Origin: Calditrichia bacterium
Lineage (GTDB): Bacteria > Calditrichota > Calditrichia > RBG-13-44-9 > J075
Length of the DNA: 64,000 nucleotides
Assembly: GCA_020635015.1 (NCBI GenBank)
Contig: JACKAP010000001.1
Location: forward strand, 186,001 to 250,000
Direction: 5' to 3'
The position numbers and the translations under genes are program-made. Positions 33,860-42,886 of the stretch are shown in pieces. Under the pieces are notes generated by a model. It was not told where the DNA came from. It saw nothing but the letters and a program-made list of their open reading frames with translations, and searched no databases. Positions within the stretch are counted from its first letter, which is position 1; every line of letters begins with the position of its first letter.

Positions 33860-36061
33860 TTACTGTTCCATCTCTAGCAACGCCTGAATCACCTCAATGC
33901 CACCCGGCGCTTCCAGAATCCGCTCCACCATGACCGGATCGGAGGCGATCTTGGCAATCTCCGCCAGGAGGATCAGGTGCATTTCCGGATCGGCTTCGGA
34001 GCTGATCAACAGGAATACCAGCCGGGCCCGCTCGCCTCCCGGAACGGGGTAATCGATGCCGCCCGGCACCCGGGCGATCAGGCAGATTGACTCTTTCAGC
34101 GCGGCGCAGCGGGCATGGGGAGCTACCACACCGTAACTGAGTACGGTCGGGAAGTTTTTCTCCCGTTCCAGCAATGAGGTAAGGATGTCGATCTCCGCCA
34201 GTTCCGGGTAAGCCTGCTGCGCCAGTTCAAACAACTGCTTCAACACCGGCAGCAATTCGGCTTCCGTCTCGCGGATCACGAATTCCGGCCGGGTAACCAG
34301 CGGCAGGTGCTGGGTCAATTGCTGCAGCTGCAGCATTTCGCCTTCAGAGGCGCCGGTCGCCGTCAGTTCCGGAAAGCGAATCTTGCCCTGAATGCCGGCC
34401 ACCAGACTGACGGTTCCTTTGCGATTTTTCAGCGGGGCAGTGAAACGCCGGATGCGGATCTGCGCTTCCTTATGGCGCAGGTCGTAGGCGATGCTGGAAG
34501 GCTTGGCCAGATCCAGCCAGACCGGAATCCCCACTCCCCCCGGGGCGGCGGCGCTTTCGCTTTCGCCGTAGGACCAGCGATAGAGACGGTGCTTGGGCAC
34601 ATATTCCGCCCAGTTGACGCAGATCAGTTCGTTCAGATCCCGGTTGTCGGTCAGGGCCAGCACGTTGCCGATTGCGGGGAGCAGGTCGGCCGGAACGGTT
34701 TCCGGGGAGAGGGCATTGCCTTCGATTGCGGTCAATCCTTCCATTCGGGCCCGCTGGATGGCATCGGCGTTGGTATCCACCAGCACGCAGGGACCCCCGG
34801 TGATACGGGCGATAAATTCGGCGATCTTGCGCGAAAAATAATGTGCGCCCACAATCAGCCAGCCCTTTTTTTCCGCCTCCCGCACCTTCAGTACACCGGC
34901 CACGGTTCTGGCGGTCAACCCCTGGATCAATATGGTGCTGCCGATGACCGCAAAGGTGAATGCTTCCAGAAAAGACGCTCCCGGGAGGTCTGCCGCGCTT
35001 AATTCTAAGGCGAACAGCGAGGCCATCGAACCGGCGACCACTCCACGGGGGGCGATCCAGGACAGGAAAAGGCGCTCCCGGATGGTCAGAGCCGTGCGGA
35101 AGGTACACAAAGCGATCCCCAGAGGGCGGATCAGCAGCAGCACCGCCAGGATCAGAATGACCCCCTTCCAGCCGAATGCGATAAAATCCTCCACTTCCAG
35201 ATGAGCCGCCAGCAGGATGAACAACAGGCCGATCGCCAGTTCGGTCAGGTCGGTCTTGAATTTGCGAATGTATTTCAAACTGGGGGGCTTATGCCAGCCC
35301 AGCACCAGGCCGGCGACCACCACGGTGAGGATGCCGGCTTCGTGGGCCATCAGGTCGGAGATGCCGAAGAGGAACAGGGCGGCGGCGAATACGAAGATGT
35401 TGGCATCGTGTTCGCTGACCCAATTTTTATTCAGCAGCCAGTAGATCATCTTGCCGCCGGCGAACCCGACCACAATGCCGATCACCAGGCGGAGACTGAG
35501 GTGCCCGAAATGGCTGATGATGGCGCTTTCCGCGCTCAGCCATTCGAAGCAAAGAATCGCGATGAAGACCCCGATCGGGTCGATGACCACTCCTTCCCAA
35601 TGGAGGATGTGATGCAATTTTTCCTTTACCCGCACCCGTTGCAGCAGAGGAGCGATCACCGTCGGGCCGGTGACGATGATCAGGCTGCCGGCCAGGAGCG
35701 ACATCGCCGGGGAGAGCCCGAACAGCAGATAAACCAGGGCCGCAGTGCCGAACCAGGTAACGAGCACCCCCACCGTCAGCAGCCGGCGGATTACCCGGGG
35801 GGCTTTCTTGAAACCTTCCGGATCCAGGGTCAATCCCCCTTCAAACAGGATCACCGCCACGCTCAGGGAGATGATCAGGCGCATGCCGTCGCCCAGGGCA
35901 TCGGTGTCGATCACCCCCAGCACCTCCGGCCCGAGCACGAACCCGGCGATCAGCAGGGGCACAATTGCCGGCACCCGCAGGTAGCGGGCGACTACAAAAC
36001 ACAGCACCCCGAAGAATACGGCCAATACCAGGGTGGTCAGACGGAGGTAGGCGAGGTCCAT
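33860..36061 (-). CDS. CPA1-type Na+/H+ antiporter fused to RCK (TrkA-N) and PTS EIIA-2 domains
   Basis: 733 residues in three parts. A polytopic cation/proton antiporter (about 10-400) has FEGGLTLDPEGFKK and a VVIDPIGV motif. An RCK/TrkA-N nucleotide-binding domain spans about 405-520. The C-terminal PTS EIIA-2 domain (about 600-733) carries the phospho-acceptor His649 in VVAPHARC. Such fusions are seen in FCB bacteria and may link ion exchange to nucleotides and PTS phosphorylation. The start at 36061 has GGAG upstream. The frame stays open further upstream, through a heptamer array, but that extension encodes only repeats. Confidence 0.87.
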   Translation of the reverse strand: MDLAYLRLTTLVLAVFFGVLCFVVARYLRVPAIVPLLIAGFVLGPEVLGVIDTDALGDGMRLIISLSVAVILFEGGLTLDPEGFKKAPRVIRRLLTVGVLVTWFGTAALVYLLFGLSPAMSLLAGSLIIVTGPTVIAPLLQRVRVKEKLHHILHWEGVVIDPIGVFIAILCFEWLSAESAIISHFGHLSLRLVIGIVVGFAGGKMIYWLLNKNWVSEHDANIFVFAAALFLFGISDLMAHEAGILTVVVAGLVLGWHKPPSLKYIRKFKTDLTELAIGLLFILLAAHLEVEDFIAFGWKGVILILAVLLLIRPLGIALCTFRTALTIRERLFLSWIAPRGVVAGSMASLFALELSAADLPGASFLEAFTFAVIGSTILIQGLTARTVAGVLKVREAEKKGWLIVGAHYFSRKIAEFIARITGGPCVLVDTNADAIQRARMEGLTAIEGNALSPETVPADLLPAIGNVLALTDNRDLNELICVNWAEYVPKHRLYRWSYGESESAAAPGGVGIPVWLDLAKPSSIAYDLRHKEAQIRIRRFTAPLKNRKGTVSLVAGIQGKIRFPELTATGASEGEMLQLQQLTQHLPLVTRPEFVIRETEAELLPVLKQLFELAQQAYPELAEIDILTSLLEREKNFPTVLSYGVVAPHARCAALKESICLIARVPGGIDYPVPGGERARLVFLLISSEADPEMHLILLAEIAKIASDPVMVERILEAPGGIEVIQALLEMEQ

Positions 36062-36085
36062 AGTGCTCCGATCGTTAAGTGTGAT

Positions 36086-36312
36086 ACTTGATGCTGGATA
36101 CTGGATACTGGCTAAGGAATATATTGAGAAAAGTGCTTGATCAGGCGAATAAATTCCATTTTTTTCCAGCATCCAGCATCCAGCATCCAGCATCCAGCAT
36201 CCAGCATCCAGCATCCAGCATCCAGCATCCAGCATCCAGCATCCAGCATCCAGCATCCAGCATCCAGCATCCAGCATCCAGCATCCAGCATCCAGCATCC
36301 AGCATCCAGCAT
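36086..36312. repeat. Perfect 21-copy heptamer array CCAGCAT with inverted left arm
   Basis: Left arm GATGCTG GATACTG GATACTG (36090-36110), a conserved spacer with GTGCTTGATCAGGCGAATAA, then 147 bp (36166-36312) of CCAGCAT, exactly 21 copies with no mismatch. Spacer and left arm match the 27211-27307 element, which has only three right-arm copies. It lies between the fused E1 gene and the antiporter, both on the minus strand. Confidence 0.95.
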
Positions 36313-36337
36313 CTTGATTTAATATTTCTTCAGCTTT

Positions 36338-38335
36338 TTAATACGCCAACAACTCCCGCACCTTTTCCGGCAACCGCTCCACCGGCCAGTATATCTGCTT
36401 TTCCAGGTCGGGGCTGAAAGGTATAGGCGTATCCAGGGAGGCCACCCGCATCACCGGGGCGTCGAGGTATTGGAATCCGGCTTCGGCGATATAAGCGGCA
36501 ATCTCGCCTCCCACCCCGCCGGTGAGGCTGGCTTCGTGGAGGATCAGCGCCCGGCTGGTCTTGCGCACCGTGGTCAGCACTGCCGCCCGGTCCCAGGGGA
36601 TCAGGGAGCGGAGATCCAGCACCTCGATAGCGATGCCTTCCGGCGCCAGCTTTTCCGCCAATGCCAGGGCCCAGTGCACGCCCATGCCATAAGTGATAAT
36701 CGAGGCGTCGCGCCCTTCCCGTTTGATGTCTGCCGCGCCGAGAGCGATGGTGTAGGGCGCATCGGGCACCTCACCTTTCAGGCTGCGGTAGAGTGCCTTG
36801 TGCTCGAAATAGAGCACCGGATTGGGATCATCGATCGCCGCCAGCAGCAGCCCTTTGGCATCATAAGGAGTAGCGGGATAGACTACCTTCAATCCCGGCA
36901 CGTGGAAGAACCAGGATTCCATGCTCTGGGAGTGGAACGGTCCCGCCCCGGTGCCTCCTCCGGCGGGCATGCGGATGGTGACATTCAGACCGCTGTGCCA
37001 GCGGTAGTAGGTCTTGGCAAGGTTGTTCACGATTTGGTTGAAAGCGCAGGAGACGAAGTCGGAGAACTGCATCTCCACCACCGGCTTGAATCCCTGCAGC
37101 GCCAGTCCCATCGCTGCGCCCACCACCCCGGATTCGATGATCGGCGTATTGCGCACCCGGCCCTTGCCGAAGGCTTCGAGAAATCCCTGAGTGATCTTGA
37201 AAACCCCGCCGTACTCGGCGATATCCTGGCCCATGATCAACACCTGCGCGTCGCTTTCCATCTTTTGGCGCAGGCCGTCGCTGAGGGCATCGATAAAGCG
37301 TTTATCGGCTCGGGGCCCTGCCGGCGTGGTGGTGGTTACCACCGCGGGCAGGAAGACATCGGCGATCTCCTGCTCCATCGTGCTGGCGGGCAGGGGGGCA
37401 TTCAGGGCGTCTTCGATCGCGTCTTCAATCCAGGCGGCCAGGTCCTGCTCCAGCTCTGCGAGAAGTGTTTCCGGCAGCAGCCCCTGCTGCTCCAGATACT
37501 GTTCAAAGCGGCGGATTGGGTCGCGCGACTCCCACTCGCTGATCAGTTGGGTCGGAATGTACTTGGTGCCGGAGGCCTCTTCGTGGCCGCGCATCCGGAA
37601 GGTCATCGCTTCGATCAGGGTCGGCCCTTCCCCGCGGCGGGCTTTTTCGGCAGCATGCTGCACCGCCCGGTAGACCTCCAGAATGTTATTGCCGTCGATC
37701 ACGATTCCTTCCATGCCGTACCCCAGTGCGCGATCGGCCAGCTGCTTGCAGGCATATTGCTCCTGCACCGGGGTGGAGAGGCCGTAGCCGTTGTTCTCGA
37801 CAATAAAAATCACCGGCAGTTGCCAGACCGCTGCCAGGTTGAGGGCTTCGTGAAAATCCCCTTCGCTGGTGGCGCCGTCACCGGTAAAAGCCGCCGCGAC
37901 CCGCTGTTCCCCCTTTAACTGAAAGGCCACTCCAAAGCCGTCGGCCACCGGCAGCATCGCCCCGAGATGGCTGATCATGCCAATGATGTTGTATTCCGGC
38001 GCCCCGAAATGGAAGGAACGGTCGCGCCCCCGGGTAAAACCGCCGTCTTTGCCCATCAATTGGCGGAAGAGACGCTTCAGGTCCACTCCCCGGGTGGTGA
38101 ACACCCCGAGGTTGCGGTGCATCGGCAGGATCACATCGTCCGGCTGCAGCGCGGCGGTTACCCCCACGCTGATGGCCTCCTGCCCGATCCCGGAAAACCA
38201 TTTTGTTAGCCTTCCCTGGCGCAGGAGGGCGAGCATTCGTTCTTCGATCATCCGCGGCAGGCGGAGTTTACGATATAATGATATCAGGGTTTTCTCATCT
38301 AAATAAACATCAGCTTGTTGCCGGCTCACCGCCAT
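36338..38335 (-). CDS. Fused alpha/beta 2-oxoacid dehydrogenase E1 component
   Basis: 665 residues joining E1-alpha (about 1-330) and E1-beta (about 345-665). The thiamine-diphosphate motif is visible as GDGATSEGDFHEALNLAAVW followed by VENNGYGLSTP. The beta half has GQDIAEYGGVFKIT, TPIIESGVVGAAMGLAL and QFSDFVSCAFNQIVNNLAK. Such fusions, common in Bacteroidota, act mainly as branched-chain or pyruvate E1; the substrate cannot be set. E2 and E3 are not adjacent. The start at 38335 has AAGGGG upstream; another ATG is 33 bp earlier but lacks an SD. Confidence 0.93.
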   Translation of the reverse strand: MAVSRQQADVYLDEKTLISLYRKLRLPRMIEERMLALLRQGRLTKWFSGIGQEAISVGVTAALQPDDVILPMHRNLGVFTTRGVDLKRLFRQLMGKDGGFTRGRDRSFHFGAPEYNIIGMISHLGAMLPVADGFGVAFQLKGEQRVAAAFTGDGATSEGDFHEALNLAAVWQLPVIFIVENNGYGLSTPVQEQYACKQLADRALGYGMEGIVIDGNNILEVYRAVQHAAEKARRGEGPTLIEAMTFRMRGHEEASGTKYIPTQLISEWESRDPIRRFEQYLEQQGLLPETLLAELEQDLAAWIEDAIEDALNAPLPASTMEQEIADVFLPAVVTTTTPAGPRADKRFIDALSDGLRQKMESDAQVLIMGQDIAEYGGVFKITQGFLEAFGKGRVRNTPIIESGVVGAAMGLALQGFKPVVEMQFSDFVSCAFNQIVNNLAKTYYRWHSGLNVTIRMPAGGGTGAGPFHSQSMESWFFHVPGLKVVYPATPYDAKGLLLAAIDDPNPVLYFEHKALYRSLKGEVPDAPYTIALGAADIKREGRDASIITYGMGVHWALALAEKLAPEGIAIEVLDLRSLIPWDRAAVLTTVRKTSRALILHEASLTGGVGGEIAAYIAEAGFQYLDAPVMRVASLDTPIPFSPDLEKQIYWPVERLPEKVRELLAY

Positions 38336-38571
38336 AGTTGTGCCCCTTTTCGTGCTAAATCCGCTCAAATCCCGGAATTATTGTCGTAAACTGTTTTATC
38401 CGGGCGAAAACACAAAAGTTAAGCAAACTCCCTCTCGCTTGCAATAGCTGGATAATTATCGTGCGGCGAATCTTCCGGCGGATATTTCCGTCCTAAAGCC
38501 GTCGCGGTTTTGATTATTATGAAGTAATGCGTAAACTGGGGGCAGCAGTTATCGCGGTGCTTATAAAAACA

Positions 38572-38790
38572 GTCCACGGATTACACGGATTTTCACTGAT
38601 TTGCTGATGTTATGTACCACGCCAAAATATAATTCGCGCTGTCATTGCGAGGCGTATTTTGCCGAAGCAATCTCCTGCGTCATGCACCCAACTGCAGTGA
38701 TGTTGGAAGCGGTCAGCGGGAGATTGCCGCGCCACAAAAGACGCGGCTCGCAATGACGACACCTGGATAATGCAGACTCAAAAACAACTT
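38572..38790. repeat. Family F inverted-repeat element, copy F1
   Basis: A 117-bp core (38641-38757) has ends GTCATTGCGAGGCG and CGCGGCTCGCAATGAC and inner GAAGCAATCTCC/GGGAGATTGC. Homology to copy F2 (44704-44820) extends on both sides (CCAAAATATAATTC.. left, GACACC right). Immediately left is a half of family G (GTCCACGGATTACACGGATT). The rest of the gap 38336-38571 shows nothing recognised. Confidence 0.88.
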
Positions 38791-38803
38791 TTGCGAGGTT
38801 CCC

Positions 38804-41095
38804 ATGAATCGCTTTCAACTATCCGGGATCTTATTTTTATTGATGTTGAGTTTTACCAGCCTGGCCCGACAGCAGGAATTCAATGCTGACAGCGCCTATG
38901 CCTACACCGAGTATCTCAGCGTGACCCTGGGGCCGCGGCTGATGGGATCGCACAACGAGCAGGCCGCCCTGCGCTGGAGCCAGCAGAAGTTTGCTTCCTT
39001 TGGCGCCGATACCTCATACGTGCTCTGGTTCAACCATTCCCGCAACGGGGTCAACACCCGCAGCGGCACTGCGGTAGGGGTGTTTCCCGGCAGCAGCGAT
39101 TCGATCATCGTGGTGGGCGGGCATATCGATTCCGACAAGTGGTACAATCCCGGTGCCAGCGACAACGCCTCCGGCGCCGCCTGCACCATCGAACTGGCCC
39201 GGCTGTGGAGCAAGTTGCCCCGCCGCTATACCATGATTTTCTGTACTTTTGGGGCGGAGGAAAGCAACCTGGTCGGCTCGAGGGATTTCGTCAAACGATT
39301 TGCCGACATCGATAAAGTGGCGCTGATGTTCAGCATCGATATGGCCGGCAGCGAGGGGTGGTTGATCCCCTTTGTCGATGTGAAGAACCATCAGGCGCCG
39401 ACCTGGCTGGTGAAAGATGCTTATGCCGCCGACCGCCGGCTGGGCTACAACGATCTGGAATATCCCACGCATTTTTTTTCGATCAACAATGCGCTGGACG
39501 GAGCGGGGTCGGATCACATGCCCTTCCTGGAGCGGGGCATTCCGGCAATCGATTTCACTTCCGGCATCAATCTCGATCCGATCCACACCCCGATGGACCG
39601 AATGCAGTTCTTGAGCAAGCCGATGCTGGCCCGCAGCGGCCGGCTGGTGGATACGCTGCTGCGCCAATATCACGAGCAGGGTATTCCCCCGGAAAAGACC
39701 GGGCGCTACATGCTCTGGCAAACCTTTCTGGGCAACCTGTTCATTCCCCACTGGCTGCTGATCGCCCTCACCGGGCTGGGGATGATTCTGGGCATCGTGG
39801 CGTTGTTGCAGGTACGCAAATTTCGTCTTAAGTTGGACAAGCGGGAAACCGGGCGATTCTCCACCCTGAAATTGTTCCTGTTGATGATCGTGATCGCGAT
39901 CTTCACCCAGTTGGGGGAGGCGCTGCTGCAGTCGCTGAAAGGGCTGCGCTATCCCTGGCTGACTGATTTTTATGCCTACCTCTGGCTGGCGGCCCTGGCG
40001 ACGCTGGTTGGGATATGGGTGGCGCTGCAAGCCACCCGTCGCTGGAAATTCAGCCCGGATCCGTATGTCTATTTGCTGCGGGCGGTGACATTCTACCTGC
40101 TGTTCGCCGGCTTCTTCAGTCTGGCCAGCGCCCGGCTGGCGGTCTATCCCGCCCTGGCGCTGATCGCCATCGCTCTGCTGGTCAATACCACCCGTCCCTG
40201 GCTGCGCCTGCTATTGACCCTGCTGGCCCCGCTGCCGATGTTCCGCCTGATGTTCATGGAAGCCCTGCCGCTGCTCGGCCGCTCCATGAGCGCCGCGGGT
40301 TTCCAGATGACCGGCTTCGTGCAGGCCCTGATTTACAGCGCCATCCTGACCGCGCTGCTGGTGCTGTGGTATTTGCCGGCGCTCTATCTCTTTGCCTACA
40401 CCCTGCGCAGCACCCCGTTGGCGGCACAGATTGCCGGCTATCTGCGCCGGCCGATCGCCGGATTGGCGATCTTGCTCCTGTTTGTCGTTTTTGGCGGCTA
40501 CCTGTTTGCCAGCGCATCCTATTCCGATAAATGGAAAGCGACCCTCAAGGTGCAGGGGGTATACGATATGAATAGCGGTAATGATAGCTTAGTGGTCGTG
40601 AGCAACGAATACCTGCGCCAGGTGGAAGTAAATGCCGGCGATTATCAAACTGCCATCGACGGAAGGATTCTCAACCATGAACTGCCGCTCTCCTTTTCCG
40701 CCCCCTGGCTCCGGGTGGGGGGGAGCGCTTCGCTGTCTGAAGGTGAGAAGATGGATACCCTGCGCTGCGACTGGCGGCTGATCTCGGAAAAATCCTGGGT
40801 TCGCGCCACCCTCAAGCTGGCGCTGTTGCCGGATACTTCCGGGATAGCGGGAATTTATACCGATCTCAATTATGAACAGGAAAAGGGCCGGGCGCAATTT
40901 ATCTGGAGCGCCGAGCCGCCGGATACCATCGCGGTCAGAGCCGCGCTGGCGATCCCGCCCGGCACCCGGCTGGTGCGGGAAGTGCGCGGCGACTATCCTT
41001 TCCTGCCCCTGGAGATTAACGCCTCCGCGCCCCATGCCTTTACGGTGTACCAGACCGAGGTGATTTACCGGGATACGCTGGACTTCGCGCCGTAA
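38804..41095 (+). CDS. Membrane-anchored M28-family metallopeptidase
   Basis: 763 residues. A signal peptide (about 1-22) precedes an M28 domain (about 25-290) with di-zinc ligands and catalytic Glu in VGGHIDSD, GASDNASGAAC, FGAEESNLVGS, SIDMAGSEG and DPIHTPMD. The centre and C-terminus hold about eight membrane helices (about 305-575) and a periplasmic beta-rich tail (about 580-760). This resembles the ERMP1-like peptidase architecture. It probably acts on peptides in the periplasm. GAGGTTCCC precedes the ATG. It is a single gene between family F and family A repeats. Confidence 0.9.
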   Translation: MNRFQLSGILFLLMLSFTSLARQQEFNADSAYAYTEYLSVTLGPRLMGSHNEQAALRWSQQKFASFGADTSYVLWFNHSRNGVNTRSGTAVGVFPGSSDSIIVVGGHIDSDKWYNPGASDNASGAACTIELARLWSKLPRRYTMIFCTFGAEESNLVGSRDFVKRFADIDKVALMFSIDMAGSEGWLIPFVDVKNHQAPTWLVKDAYAADRRLGYNDLEYPTHFFSINNALDGAGSDHMPFLERGIPAIDFTSGINLDPIHTPMDRMQFLSKPMLARSGRLVDTLLRQYHEQGIPPEKTGRYMLWQTFLGNLFIPHWLLIALTGLGMILGIVALLQVRKFRLKLDKRETGRFSTLKLFLLMIVIAIFTQLGEALLQSLKGLRYPWLTDFYAYLWLAALATLVGIWVALQATRRWKFSPDPYVYLLRAVTFYLLFAGFFSLASARLAVYPALALIAIALLVNTTRPWLRLLLTLLAPLPMFRLMFMEALPLLGRSMSAAGFQMTGFVQALIYSAILTALLVLWYLPALYLFAYTLRSTPLAAQIAGYLRRPIAGLAILLLFVVFGGYLFASASYSDKWKATLKVQGVYDMNSGNDSLVVVSNEYLRQVEVNAGDYQTAIDGRILNHELPLSFSAPWLRVGGSASLSEGEKMDTLRCDWRLISEKSWVRATLKLALLPDTSGIAGIYTDLNYEQEKGRAQFIWSAEPPDTIAVRAALAIPPGTRLVREVRGDYPFLPLEINASAPHAFTVYQTEVIYRDTLDFAP

Positions 41096-41125
41096 TCGCC
41101 TTCGGTAAACTTTGCAGGCTTCAAA

Positions 41126-41313
41126 TAGAACGCGGATGACGGGGATGACGAAGATTCTCGCGGATTTTTTAAGATGCTTCGCGTGGTGTTATCAAAATTT
41201 TACGGTAAGGTGCAAAACTGATGCAAAAGTCATAGATTTTTCTGATGTCTTTGTCTTTAAACTTATTCAGTCATCCGCGAGAATCCGCGTCATCCGCGTT
41301 ATCCGCGTTCTAT
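41126..41313. repeat. Family A inverted-repeat element, copy A3
   Basis: Ends ATAGAACGCGGATGACGGGG and GTCATCCGCGTTATCCGCG TTCTAT. The interior has AAGATGCTTCGCGTGGTGTT then CAAAATTTTACGGTA and GTCTTTGTCTTTAAACTTAT. The same words occur in A2 (reversed), A4 and module I. Confidence 0.88.
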
Positions 41314-41379
41314 TAAAACATTTTGTCGTGCACTGTAAAATATTCGTGTCAATCCGTTTGATCCCGTGTTCATCCGTGG

Positions 41380-42777
41380 TTACTTTTTTTTCGCAGTCTG
41401 CCGCAGCATGCGCATGATCTCCAGGCCGAGGTCTTCCGCAGTGGGGGGATCGTAGTTGGAGAGCACCACCACGGTGTAGCCCGCCTCCCAGTCGGATTCC
41501 AGGATGGCATTGCAGCCGGGGGCGCCGCCGGCAATGCCCAGTCCGCCTCCGCCGGTTACCAGCCGGGAGGCCGCCGCATTGTCTGCAAAGAACTTACCCG
41601 CCTTCAATGCCTGATCGTACTTGAGCAGATCTTTCAGGGTGGAATATCCCCCGCCGGCCGGGCTGCCTTTCAGTCCCATGAGAAACAGGTTGTTCCGCTG
41701 ATAGCCTTCGCCCTCACCGCCGTCCGGCTGCCAGTTGGTGTAGCCGGTCGCCAGGTTGGGCACCGGGCGGTCCATCTCGTAGGCCTCGGTGTCGTTCATC
41801 CCGGCGGGGCGGAAGATGTGTTCGCGCAGGTAGTCGTCGTAATTCTGTCCGCTGACCTGCTCGATGATTGCGCCCAGCACCACATAGCCGGCATTGCTGT
41901 ACTGCTGGCGGCTGCCCGGTTCGAACAGCAGCGGCTCATCTTTAAAGGTCTCGATCAGCTCACTGACGGTGCGGATATGCCCCTTGCGGGCATCCCATGC
42001 ATCGTTCCAGTAATGCCCCATCCCGGACTCGTGGCGCAGCAACTGGCGGATGGTCACTTTGTCGGCGACCTCCTTCGGATACTCCGGGAGATACGTTGCG
42101 ATGGGATCATCCAAATTCAGTTTGCCTTTCTCCTGCAACTGGGCAATGGCGGTGGCGGTGAATTCCTTGTTGATCGATCCGATGTTAAACTTGGTGTCGA
42201 TGCGGTTGGGCACATCGTAGCGCTTGCTGGCCAGCCCGAAGGCTTTCTGATAAAGCGGCTGCCCGCCTTTCGCAACGAGTACTGCCCCGGAGAAACGGTT
42301 GGCGGCGGTTTCCGCCTGGAGATAGGCATCCAGTTCCGCTATATTGCGGAAATGTGTCATCTTTGCTGCGGGAGCATCCACACCAAAATTGACCATTTGA
42401 TGCGGAGGATCGGCACTCAACTCGAATTGAATTTCCAGCACCTCCCCGCGCTCGCCGCCGCGCACCGTCATCGTCACCTGAAAGGGGGCGGATTTTTTGA
42501 TGTCGAGCAGTTCCGGTGCCGCCAGGTTCGACTGGATGCGTCCGAACATGCGCAAATGATCTTCCATCGAAAAATGATTTCTCAGTTCCGGAGCGAAATA
42601 ACTGTTGATAAAAGCTTCCGCCGCCACGGCATCCCCGGCATCAATCGCATCCAGTAACGCCGCCGCAGCCTTGCCGGTGGGCGAATCGGGCAGCCGCCAT
42701 TTGTTTTCCTGAGCGAAGAAGGGACAGACGTATAACAACATTATGATAAGAGAGAAAAATTTCCGCAAAGTATGCAT
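41380..42777 (-). CDS. Secreted serine hydrolase of the beta-lactamase/class C family
   Basis: 465 residues with a signal peptide (about 1-22). A DUF3887-like N-terminal region (about 30-130) is followed by a beta-lactamase/transpeptidase-like domain (about 150-460). The catalytic SxxK is in NIGSINKEFTATAI (Ser about 191) and the YxN motif in QYSNAGYVVLG. The third motif is degenerate, as in many esterase-type members, so the substrate is open (peptide, ester or D-amino-acid compound). The start at 42777 has GGAG upstream. Heptamer DNA separates it from the sigma/anti-sigma pair. Confidence 0.88.
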   Translation of the reverse strand: MHTLRKFFSLIIMLLYVCPFFAQENKWRLPDSPTGKAAAALLDAIDAGDAVAAEAFINSYFAPELRNHFSMEDHLRMFGRIQSNLAAPELLDIKKSAPFQVTMTVRGGERGEVLEIQFELSADPPHQMVNFGVDAPAAKMTHFRNIAELDAYLQAETAANRFSGAVLVAKGGQPLYQKAFGLASKRYDVPNRIDTKFNIGSINKEFTATAIAQLQEKGKLNLDDPIATYLPEYPKEVADKVTIRQLLRHESGMGHYWNDAWDARKGHIRTVSELIETFKDEPLLFEPGSRQQYSNAGYVVLGAIIEQVSGQNYDDYLREHIFRPAGMNDTEAYEMDRPVPNLATGYTNWQPDGGEGEGYQRNNLFLMGLKGSPAGGGYSTLKDLLKYDQALKAGKFFADNAAASRLVTGGGGLGIAGGAPGCNAILESDWEAGYTVVVLSNYDPPTAEDLGLEIMRMLRQTAKKK

Positions 42778-42796
42778 GGTGATGACTCCGTATTTT

Positions 42797-42886
42797 TGTT
42801 TTTGGTTTTTGGTAGTTGGTTCTTGGCAACAACCAACAACCAACAACCAACAACCAGTAACATCCAGCATCCAGCATCCAGCATCA
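42797..42886. repeat. Heptamers AACAACC and CCAGCAT with complementary left arm
   Basis: TTTTGGTTTTTGGTAGTTGG forms the left arm. The right array is AACAACC in about four copies (42828-42856). Three CCAGCAT copies follow. It lies in the 106-bp gap between the anti-sigma-like gene and the serine hydrolase. Related to the GGTTTTT words at 52962-52990. Confidence 0.85.

Noticed and set aside
36062..36298. N-terminal extension of the antiporter through the heptamer array
   Set aside because: The start at 36061 has a good SD and the family N-terminus; the upstream extension encodes only repeat-derived residues.
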